From assembly GCA_947165555.1 (NCBI GenBank), contig CAMVAR010000053.1:1-5457 (forward strand): DNA of 5,457 nt, written 5' to 3'. The position numbers and the translations under genes are program-made. Position 1 is the stretch's first letter; the number at the start of each line of letters is the position of its first letter. The notes beneath the pieces were generated by a model. It was not told where the DNA came from. It did no database searches and saw nothing but the letters and a program-made list of their open reading frames with translations. Below are positions 1 through 5,221 of this stretch, one piece after another. The DNA is from an uncultured Pseudomonadota bacterium. GTDB lineage: Bacteria > Pseudomonadota > Alphaproteobacteria > Rs-D84.

Positions 1-24
1 GGGCTTATTCTATATATTCACCGC

Positions 25-54
25 CCTCCAACCACCACTGGTTGGAGGAGTTTT
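25..54. other. Strong hairpin: plus-strand terminator or minus-strand leader stem
   Basis: A perfect 10-bp stem (25-34 with 39-48) closes a 4-nt loop. Read on the plus strand the loop is CCAC and the stem is followed by AG and four T (51-54), so it could be a short-tailed intrinsic terminator for a gene ending left of the window. Read on the minus strand the loop is GTGG, there is no T tract, and the stem pairs CCTCC with GGAGG, so a Shine-Dalgarno-like sequence would be buried. The second reading fits the minus-strand promoter at 124-152. The sequence alone does not decide between them. Confidence 0.55.
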
Positions 55-55
55 A

Positions 56-116
56 TGTCCCCACGGACACCGAAAAATTAGAGGTTATGACGCCCCAATG
101 TGGTAACCCACCACAT
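56..116 (-). other. Two further hairpins in a candidate minus-strand leader
   Basis: On the minus strand the first hairpin is ATGTGGT-GGGTT-ACCACAT (98-116, 7-bp stem) and the second is TGTCC-GTGG-GGACA (56-69, 5-bp stem). With the 10-bp hairpin at 25-48 they give three stem-loops in about 95 nt, and the last two have the same GTGG loop. The predicted start of transcription from the promoter at 124-152 is near 117, directly at the base of the first stem. No start codon with a usable ribosome site is seen before the left edge. The nearest, a GTG at 17-19, reaches a stop after three codons. I infer a structured 5' leader of a minus-strand gene outside the window, and I do not recognise its class. 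Confidence 0.4.
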
Positions 117-123
117 CAAGGAC

Positions 124-152
124 ATTGTATCATAAAATCGCACTAAGTACAA
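124..152 (-). promoter_or_regulatory. Candidate sigma70-type promoter pointing left
   Basis: On the minus strand there is TTGTAC (147-152), a 17-bp spacer, then TACAAT (124-129) preceded by TGA, which gives an extended -10 (TGnTACAAT). The -35 matches the TTGACA consensus only at TTG, but an extended -10 tolerates that. Predicted transcription starts at about 117 and would run off the left edge through the three hairpins. The extended -10 resembles those proposed for dnaN and the prepilin gene in this window. Confidence 0.45.
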
Positions 153-193
153 ATAAAAATATATTGCGACACCCCGCCCCGTTCCACGGGGCA

Positions 194-211
194 CCCCTCT
201 GGCCAGAGGGG
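194..211. repeat. 18-bp perfect palindrome, copy 1
   Basis: CCCCTCTGGCCAGAGGGG is self-complementary over all 18 bases. It lies in the left half of the 165-291 element, between the TTCCA hairpin and the central spacer. As single strand it would form a hairpin with at most a short GGCC loop. As duplex it is a candidate cruciform or protein-binding site. Confidence 0.85.
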
Positions 212-244
212 AACTTTGGCATAAACCGGTTGTAAACCATAATT

Positions 245-262
245 CCCCTCTGGCCAGAGGGG
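245..262. repeat. 18-bp perfect palindrome, copy 2
   Basis: This is identical to the palindrome at 194-211. Its flanks are inverted relative to that copy: TT before and TG after here match the reverse complement of CA before and AA after there. It belongs to the opposite-facing half of the element. Confidence 0.85.
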
Positions 263-292
263 TGGCGGGTGGAAGCCGCCGGGGTGTCGCAT

Positions 293-315
293 AAAAAACA
301 CGGGCGCATCCGCCC
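293..315 (-). terminator. Intrinsic terminator downstream of dnaN
   Basis: On the minus strand a GC-only 5-bp stem, GGGCG (311-315) with CGCCC (302-306), closes the loop GATG. It is followed by GTG and six T (293-298). It lies about 57 bp after the dnaN stop codon and is in the right orientation to end dnaN transcription. The T run abuts the right end of the 165-291 repeat, so part of the tail may have arrived with, or been chosen by, that element. Confidence 0.65.
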
Positions 316-330
316 CCGCACTAACCCCTG

Positions 331-356
331 CCCCACGAAGCCTTGGCGAAGTGGGG
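331..356. repeat. Imperfect hairpin just after dnaN
   Basis: The outer stem is CCCCAC (331-336) with GTGGGG (351-356). A symmetric 3x3 internal loop (GAA on both sides) separates it from an inner GCC/GGC stem with only two bases between its arms. It starts 15 bp past the dnaN stop codon. No T run follows on either strand, so it is not a canonical terminator. It may stabilise the dnaN mRNA 3' end or be another copy of a dispersed repeat. The CTTCGCCAAGGCTTCG core is of a kind I recall from dispersed bacterial repeats, but I cannot verify copies here. Confidence 0.5.
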
Positions 357-371
357 ACTAACTACCAACAC

Positions 372-1490
372 CTACATCCGCATTGGCATTAAAATAAATA
401 ATGCATCGGTATCTTTGTTGGTTGATTTGATAATCGTCGGCGAAAGTGGGTCTTGCATTTCCATCTGGAATTTTTCACCTTCGACCTGGCCTGCGACATC
501 CAACAAGAACTTTACATTAAACGTAACGGTAAATGACGCATCACCATTATATTCAATATCCAATTCCTGGGTTGCGGTACCGGCATCAGGGCTGGACGCG
601 TTGACCACCAACTTATTCATAGAAAATGTCAACTGAACCGATTTTGTTTTATCAATACTGGCCACCGACACCAAATCAACGGCATTCACAAACTGTTTGC
701 GGTCCATAATGGCAATTTTGTCATTACCCTTGGGAATAACGACGCGATAATTTGGATATTGGGCATCAACCAATTTACTGGTCAAAATTGCGGCACCAAT
801 CGTAAAGCGCGCCTTGGTATCCGACAATTCCACGTTGACATCATCAACGGTCGCATCTTCAAGCAATTTAGACAATTCGCCAATCACACGACGTGGCAAA
901 ATCACAGACGGCATTTCAACCGCGCCCGCCGGTGCCGCCATCGCACACAGTGCCATACGCTGGGCATCGGTCGCGACCGCGGTCAATTTATTTGAACCAT
1001 CATCATTTGATATATGGAAATAAATCCCGCCCAAATGGTAACGTACATCATCGGTTGGTATTGCAAATTTTGTCTGATTAATCAAATGCGCCAAATCACC
1101 GGTTGTCATTTGAAATTTTGTGGTCAAATTACTGCCCGCCATGGCCGGAAAATTTTCCGCCGGCAATGTTGGCAAATGGAACACGGCACGACCACTGGAC
1201 ACAATCAGCAAATCCCCCGATTGTTTAAACGATATTTCGGCATCGTCCGGTAATTTACGAACAATATCGTACAACATCTGGACCGGAACCGTTGTTTTGC
1301 CCGCCAACGTTACATCAGCGGTCACATGTTCAACCAATTCCAAATCAACATTTGTCGCAGACAAAACCAAATCATCTGCAACTTCTAACTTAACATTCAT
1401 CAAAATAGGCAATGTTGCGCGTTTTTCAACGATAGACTGCATATGCCCCAACGCCCGGATTAAAACCTGACGAAACACAGAAAATTCCAT
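372..1490 (-). CDS. dnaN: DNA polymerase III beta sliding clamp
   Basis: DnaN is the dimeric ring that encircles DNA and tethers the replicative polymerase and repair polymerases through their clamp-binding peptides. The 372-residue product is full length for the family (E. coli about 366). Landmarks are VEKRATLPIL (21-30), SGRAVFHLPTLPAENFP (99-115), TDAQRMALC (174-182), LVDAQYPNYRVVIP (240-253), FNVKFLLDV (324-332), DPLSPTIIK (347-355) and the C-terminal MPMRM, all in clamp order across three domains. The ATG at 1490 is supported by AGGAG (1497-1501) with 6-nt spacing. It is the last gene on this strand, 105 bp after the AsmA-family gene, and is followed by a terminator at 293-315. Neither dnaA nor recF adjoins it on the visible sides. 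The canonical TDGHRLA motif has Q in place of H and A in place of G here, a mild divergence. Identification is secure. Confidence 0.97.
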   Translation of the reverse strand: MEFSVFRQVLIRALGHMQSIVEKRATLPILMNVKLEVADDLVLSATNVDLELVEHVTADVTLAGKTTVPVQMLYDIVRKLPDDAEISFKQSGDLLIVSSGRAVFHLPTLPAENFPAMAGSNLTTKFQMTTGDLAHLINQTKFAIPTDDVRYHLGGIYFHISNDDGSNKLTAVATDAQRMALCAMAAPAGAVEMPSVILPRRVIGELSKLLEDATVDDVNVELSDTKARFTIGAAILTSKLVDAQYPNYRVVIPKGNDKIAIMDRKQFVNAVDLVSVASIDKTKSVQLTFSMNKLVVNASSPDAGTATQELDIEYNGDASFTVTFNVKFLLDVAGQVEGEKFQMEMQDPLSPTIIKSTNKDTDALFILMPMRM

Positions 1491-1496
1491 TTTACA

Positions 1497-1501
1497 CTCC
1501 T
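1497..1501 (-). promoter_or_regulatory. Shine-Dalgarno site of dnaN
   Basis: AGGAG lies 6 nt before the ATG at 1490, close to ideal spacing, and fixes the dnaN start. Confidence 0.8.
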
Positions 1502-1541
1502 GTTTCTGTAATAAAAATCTGTTCCTACATTCTCAGAGGTG

Positions 1542-1571
1542 ATTGTACCAAAAAATGCCGATTCGGTGCAA
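1542..1571 (-). promoter_or_regulatory. Candidate dnaN promoter with extended -10
   Basis: On the minus strand TTGCAC (1566-1571) precedes TACAAT (1542-1547) by 18 bp. TGG stands directly before TACAAT, giving TGnTACAAT. Predicted start is about 1534-1535, leaving a leader of about 45 nt with AGGAG near its end. A GANTC site (GATTC, 1560-1564) lies in the spacer, and an inverted repeat GGTGC/GCACC (1565-1569, 1581-1585) overlaps the -35. This promoter would let dnaN be expressed independently of the operon upstream, although read-through is not excluded. Confidence 0.5.
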
Positions 1572-1595
1572 GACCAAAAAGCACCCAAAAATTAA

Positions 1596-3698
1596 TTATT
1601 TATTTGAATCCAAATTTTTACCTATATTTATAACCCGTTGTGCCAATTCGCCGGGTGCCATATCCATCCATTCGGGGTCCCCACGACGTGACGGCGCACC
1701 ACTTTTCAATGCGGTCCTGCACGGATGCGGGTCCGCCAACCAATTTTCCAACAAATCCCCCGCCAACAAACCAACGCCGGCACCCGCAACCAGCCCAATA
1801 CCACCCGTAATCGGTGCCAACAACAACCCCAATCCGGTTGCAGATAAGGCCTTACCGGCGATTGCGGCCCCGCTAATCTTAATATCAGGTTCGGCCAAGT
1901 TACCCGTAATAGTAATTGTATTAACAACATTTCCGGTTATCGATAATTTGATTCCGCGCACCGGTATCGTGGTTAATGCCAACTTTATCGTTTCCGCACC
2001 CAAATTAACATCCCCGTCCAACAAAATGTTTATTGCGTTGGTTTCCATGGCAACCCCATTATGCGTTTCAACCACACCATCACGCAGTTTTAAATTCACC
2101 GACATACAATTTATTGTCATCTGGTCATATTTTTTATTTGAACTAAACAGGTCGTGTATACTGTGCCGCAAACTGGTTAAAAAATCTTCACCATACATGT
2201 ACGCAACCAATTCAGAATGGGCATAGCCCGGCCGTGCCGCGGTCATACGCAGTGGCCCGGTAATAGTTTGCATAACCTGGGACAGGTTGGTACCACTGGC
2301 CTGGACATAGGTGTCAAAATTTAATGGCAATCCCGATATAAAATTATTTGTATGTATTTGTTCCAGTATCTTACCCAACGTAACATCACGCCCTATTCCG
2401 CCCATTTCCAAATGCATACGGCCATCTGGGTCAATGGCACCATCAATTGCGGCATTTATCGTACCATCGGCAAATCCGGTATTTACACCGACATGCAAAT
2501 TTGCATCACGCACACTGGCATTTATTTTCAGATTGTCCAACATTAATTTTTTATACACAATCAATTGTCCAACATCAACGGTTGCCGAAATCCTTTTATC
2601 ATATAAATAATCACCAAACAACGGCATATCGTGAAACACATTTGGCGCATGCCTATTATTATGTGACTTGCCCATGTATAATTCAGGAAACAATTCTGGT
2701 AAATTTATTTTTTTCGACGCCAGTTTAACATTTATTTCGGGCGTTTTTTTGGTCCAATCCCAAACACCTGACATGATTATCTCGCTGCCACGGACGGCAA
2801 TAGACGATTTATGCAATGTCAATTTATTATAGCCCATTCCCCCGGCCAAATTAACGTCTATTCGTGGCATTTTTGGCAATTGTATATTTAAAAATTCTCC
2901 AATTGGCGTGACATCTGGAATAGAACCTTTGACAACAAAATCGATTGGCATTTTGCTGGTTCCTTCTAGGGCAACATTGGCGACCAACGTATCGCCATCA
3001 GATGAAAATGCAAATTTCACCGGATAGATTTTACGTTCAGAATTATATTTTTCAAACGACACAACAAACGGAATAACCGTTGAATGAATATTCAACCATC
3101 CCTTATACTCACGATTTTGCATCCGATTCATATACCGCAACGCTAGGCGTGCCAAATTATACTCCGCCCCACCCACAACCAATTTTAGGTTGCGTATATC
3201 CAATCCGCCCAACCCCGGTTCAACAAAAGGATATTCTGATTGTACATCTATCGTCCCAGACGCAGAATTGACATCACCCGATTCTTTACCCTCCTTGACG
3301 GTTGGCAAAATATATTCCCCGCGTTTATTCTTATCCAAATAAATATTTGCATCATTAATACGCACATGTTGAATCGTTGGCCGATTAAAGAACAAAGATA
3401 TCAAATCAATACGAACATCTATGGCGCCGGCTTCAAGAATATTTTTATGCACGGCATTCCCAGAATTTGGTATAACCACACCGCGCATTGTTACACGTGG
3501 CCGCAATGACAATTTCCACGACATGTCACCATTGATTTCAATTGGCAAACCCGTCGATGTACGTAATACATTAAGCAAACTGCCACGCAGGCTGTTCATA
3601 TCTAATTGGGACAACGCGACCACAACCGCGATACAAAATACAGAGATAAACAAAAATACAATACGCGCAATTATTAAAATTTTCTGCTTTTTGGTCAT
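1596..3698 (-). CDS. AsmA-family inner-membrane-anchored envelope protein
   Basis: AsmA-like proteins are anchored in the inner membrane with a long periplasmic beta-rich body. They belong to the AsmA/TamB/YhdP superfamily linked to lipid transport and outer-membrane homeostasis. The 700-residue product opens with KK-rich MTKKQK and one hydrophobic segment (about 8-30). The typical AsmA entry follows: GLPIEINGDMSWKLSLRPRVTMRGV (50-74), then a stretch where layers and strands are set (about 90-120). The C-terminal AsmA module runs from about 455 to 605, with LPLNFDTYVQASGTNLSQVM (457-476), LRDGVV (538-543) and ITGNLAEPDIKISG (597-610). A glycine-rich hydrophobic stretch (about 612-650) and DPHPCRTAL (656-664) end the family region. 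The ATG start is backed by AGGA (3706-3709), which overlaps the rluC stop. The gene follows rluC by 9 bp. Family membership is firm. Its substrate and which paralogue it is are not determinable here. Confidence 0.9.
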   Translation of the reverse strand: MTKKQKILIIARIVFLFISVFCIAVVVALSQLDMNSLRGSLLNVLRTSTGLPIEINGDMSWKLSLRPRVTMRGVVIPNSGNAVHKNILEAGAIDVRIDLISLFFNRPTIQHVRINDANIYLDKNKRGEYILPTVKEGKESGDVNSASGTIDVQSEYPFVEPGLGGLDIRNLKLVVGGAEYNLARLALRYMNRMQNREYKGWLNIHSTVIPFVVSFEKYNSERKIYPVKFAFSSDGDTLVANVALEGTSKMPIDFVVKGSIPDVTPIGEFLNIQLPKMPRIDVNLAGGMGYNKLTLHKSSIAVRGSEIIMSGVWDWTKKTPEINVKLASKKINLPELFPELYMGKSHNNRHAPNVFHDMPLFGDYLYDKRISATVDVGQLIVYKKLMLDNLKINASVRDANLHVGVNTGFADGTINAAIDGAIDPDGRMHLEMGGIGRDVTLGKILEQIHTNNFISGLPLNFDTYVQASGTNLSQVMQTITGPLRMTAARPGYAHSELVAYMYGEDFLTSLRHSIHDLFSSNKKYDQMTINCMSVNLKLRDGVVETHNGVAMETNAINILLDGDVNLGAETIKLALTTIPVRGIKLSITGNVVNTITITGNLAEPDIKISGAAIAGKALSATGLGLLLAPITGGIGLVAGAGVGLLAGDLLENWLADPHPCRTALKSGAPSRRGDPEWMDMAPGELAQRVINIGKNLDSNK

Positions 3699-3705
3699 TT
3701 CCTAA

Positions 3706-3709
3706 TCCT
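3706..3709 (-). promoter_or_regulatory. Shine-Dalgarno of the AsmA-family gene, overlapping the rluC stop
   Basis: The rluC stop codon TAG (3710-3708) and the AGGA motif (3709-3706) overlap as TAGGA, 7 nt before the ATG at 3698. This suggests translational coupling between the two genes. Confidence 0.65.
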
Positions 3710-4685
3710 ATATTCCGGACGGCAACGGCAATTCCAGTAAATCAATTACCGGCATTACAAAATCCGGTAATTTTGCATAAAATGTCATCATGCGACCGGT
3801 TGCCGGATGCCTGAATGTTAATTTATATGCAAACAAGAATAAATGTTTTGTTGCAACAATTGACCGTAATGCACCATCCGTCACAATATCACGACGCCCG
3901 TATAAATCATCGCCCACAATCGGCGCATTCAGGCAAAATGCACTGTGCATACGTAACTGATGCGTGCGGCCGGTTTTGGGTACAAACAAAACCCATGTGA
4001 ACATTCCCGATGCACGGGTCAAAACACGATATTCCGTAATTGCACGATGCGGTCGCGCCCCGGTGCCATTTTCACGTTCCGGCCCATCAAAAACACGTCC
4101 TTTTAGTAAATAGTTATCGATAATCCCATGCGATTGGGCTACATCGCCATTTAACAATGCCAAATATTCTTTGTGCGCATCTTTATTTTGAAATTCCCGT
4201 GATAAAACCTGGGCTGCATGCTGATTTTTTGCGACAACCAACAAACCACTGGTTTCCATATCCAAACGATGCACCAATGAAATTTTTGAATACGGAAATA
4301 ATGCCGCCGCCATTTTATCCACAGATTTTTTTATTCCTGTACCACCCTGAACCGCCAGCCCCGCAGGTTTGTTAAAAACCACAATATCATCATCATTATG
4401 AATAATTGCACAACGCAGTGCCTCTAAATCCCCAAGCGAGAAAATTTCGCCCGATTCATCTTTTTTTTCAAGAGTTGCATATTGGGCAATTGTTGGCGGA
4501 ATCCGAATCACGTCACCCGCGTGTAAAATTTCGCGTCCGGAACATCGTGCGGAATTTACACGTATTTGTCCACCACGACACAATTTATAAAACTGCCGTT
4601 GGGGCATAGATGGAAACCTGCGAAAAAACCATCGCATTAAACGTGTACCATCTTCGACCGGGGAAACTGTTAGACTTTGCGCCAT
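3708..4685 (-). CDS. rluC: 23S rRNA pseudouridine synthase, RluC/RluD family
   Basis: The enzyme isomerises specific uridines of 23S rRNA to pseudouridine; E. coli RluC acts at 955, 2504 and 2580. The 325-residue product matches family length (about 320). An S4 RNA-binding domain spans about 13-65 (GTRLMRWF, KLCRGGQIRVN, HAGDVIRIPP). The catalytic domain follows: DDIVVFNKPAGLAVQGGTG (99-117), the signature HRLDMETSGLLVVAK (139-153) with catalytic Asp142, and KTGRTHQLRMH (237-247), which contains the conserved RTHQ(I/L)R motif. The IPP at the end of the S4 domain and the overall form resemble RluC more than RluD, but the target sites cannot be read from sequence. It starts 9 bp after the prepilin stop, with AAGGTG overlapping that stop codon, and lies 9 bp before the AsmA-family gene. 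An operon is likely. Confidence 0.9.
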   Translation of the reverse strand: MAQSLTVSPVEDGTRLMRWFFRRFPSMPQRQFYKLCRGGQIRVNSARCSGREILHAGDVIRIPPTIAQYATLEKKDESGEIFSLGDLEALRCAIIHNDDDIVVFNKPAGLAVQGGTGIKKSVDKMAAALFPYSKISLVHRLDMETSGLLVVAKNQHAAQVLSREFQNKDAHKEYLALLNGDVAQSHGIIDNYLLKGRVFDGPERENGTGARPHRAITEYRVLTRASGMFTWVLFVPKTGRTHQLRMHSAFCLNAPIVGDDLYGRRDIVTDGALRSIVATKHLFLFAYKLTFRHPATGRMMTFYAKLPDFVMPVIDLLELPLPSGI

Positions 4686-4694
4686 ACACGCACC

Positions 4695-5159
4695 TTAATC
4701 GCCATAGGTTATACGTACCGTATTTTGACCATTATCCGATTTACAGGCACCACTTGCCCCACCCTGTTTGCCATCAGACATCTGGAAACCAACCGAATCG
4801 GTCCATGCCTTGGTCACAAAATATTCACAGTCTGATTTTGACAACCCTGTAATAGACACAATAAATTGGCGAGTATTTGATGGGTCAACGGCCAATTCAT
4901 AATTACCACCATACGGATTATTTGCCGACATCCCAATGGCACCAAAAATTGTAGAGTTATTTATATTTGAAAAGTCATCATATTCGCCCAACAATTGGCG
5001 CACACCGGTTACGATTTGTAACACTTCTTCATTAACCGTATTACGCTTTTGTGTACGCATTGCGGTTGAAATCATCCCAATTGCGGCAACCGTGATAATA
5101 CCCATAATTGCCAACACACCCAACATTTCAATCATTGACCGTCCAGATTCTTGTTTCAT
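4695..5159 (-). CDS. Type IV pilin-like prepilin (class III signal peptide)
   Basis: The 154-residue product has the hallmark of type IV pilins, pseudopilins and related filament subunits. A short basic/polar leader, MKQESG, ends in Gly6, the expected prepilin-peptidase site. Glu11 is at mature position +5, and a hydrophobic helix (about 9-33) forms the membrane anchor and filament core. Position +1 is Arg rather than the usual Phe or Met. The globular part has NPYGGNY (81-87) and two cysteines, Cys111 and Cys139, placed like the C-terminal disulfide loop of type IV pilins. AAGGA (5166-5170) lies 6 nt before the ATG. No pilus or secretion genes adjoin. It heads the operon with rluC and the AsmA-family gene. 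It could be a minor pilin, a type II secretion pseudopilin, or one of a set of lineage-specific paralogues. The class is firm but the system is unknown. Confidence 0.85.
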   Translation of the reverse strand: MKQESGRSMIEMLGVLAIMGIITVAAIGMISTAMRTQKRNTVNEEVLQIVTGVRQLLGEYDDFSNINNSTIFGAIGMSANNPYGGNYELAVDPSNTRQFIVSITGLSKSDCEYFVTKAWTDSVGFQMSDGKQGGASGACKSDNGQNTVRITYGD

Positions 5160-5173
5160 TTTAATTCCTTTGT

Positions 5174-5202
5174 TTGCTATTTTGATGTTTATATTCTATC
5201 AT
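5174..5202 (+). promoter_or_regulatory. Candidate uvrC promoter giving a leaderless mRNA
   Basis: TTGCTA (5174-5179) and TATCAT (5197-5202) are separated by 17 bp and match the sigma70 consensus at 4 of 6 and 5 of 6 positions. The predicted start is at 5209-5210, the A of the uvrC ATG itself, and no Shine-Dalgarno sequence precedes that ATG. No GTTC-N7-GTTC LexA box, as used in many alphaproteobacteria, is seen in the gap. Confidence 0.4.
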
Positions 5203-5221
5203 AACCATTATGAATATTCAA
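5193..5221 (-). promoter_or_regulatory. Candidate prepilin-operon promoter
   Basis: On the minus strand TTGAAT (5216-5221) and TAGAAT (5193-5198) are spaced by 17 bp, and TGA directly before TAGAAT makes an extended -10. Predicted start is about 5186, giving a leader of about 27 nt with AAGGA near its end. The -35 lies inside the first codons of uvrC, and the -10 overlaps the spacer and -10 of the candidate uvrC promoter. The two genes probably cannot be initiated simultaneously. Confidence 0.55.

Larger units (their letters stand above)
165..291. repeat. 127-bp paired inverted-repeat element (REP/BIME- or MITE-like)
   Basis: The ends are perfect 12-bp inverted repeats: TGCGACACCCCG (165-176) and its reverse complement (280-291). 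Each end continues into a hairpin with loop TTCCA, then one A, then an 18-bp perfect palindrome, then AA. The two halves (165-213 and 291-243, the latter on the minus strand) align over 49 positions without gaps. They flank a unique centre of about 29 nt (214-242). The seven differences all lie in the TTCCA-hairpin stem, and six of them swap both partners of three base pairs. There is no coding capacity beyond a spurious minus-strand reading frame. No convincing target-site duplication is visible beside the ends. It resembles paired REP elements mobilised by RAYT transposases, or a MITE. The assignment to a class is inference. Confidence 0.8.

Noticed and set aside
3..146. Plus-strand reading frame open from the left edge for 47 codons to a TAA at 144-146, possibly the end of a gene
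   Set aside because: All three plus frames are open for 26-47 codons here, so openness is weak evidence. The stretch is occupied by hairpins and a promoter candidate, and the predicted residues match no family I recognise.
130..336. Minus-strand 68-codon reading frame
   Set aside because: It reads straight through both halves of the inverted repeat and the terminator. Its repeated SGQRG peptide is simply the translated palindrome, so it is not a gene.
1548..1595. Possible terminator between the AsmA-family gene and dnaN
   Set aside because: The only stems are GGTGC/GCACC with an 11-nt loop and no T run directly after it, and a 3-bp CCG/CGG stem before six T. Both are too weak, and they overlap the dnaN promoter.
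1543..2226. Plus-strand 227-codon reading frame opposite the AsmA-family gene
   Set aside because: It is a mirror-frame shadow of a well-supported gene. It has low-complexity Pro/Ala/Asn content, no recognisable domain and no ribosome site.
4315..4323. Perfect DnaA-box match TTATCCACA inside rluC
   Set aside because: It is a single site within a conserved coding stretch, with no second box or A+T-rich unwinding region. One match is compatible with chance, so no origin is claimed.
5160..5209. SOS (LexA) control of uvrC
   Set aside because: Neither GTTC-N7-GTTC nor CTGT-N8-ACAG is present in the gap, so SOS control is not supported here.
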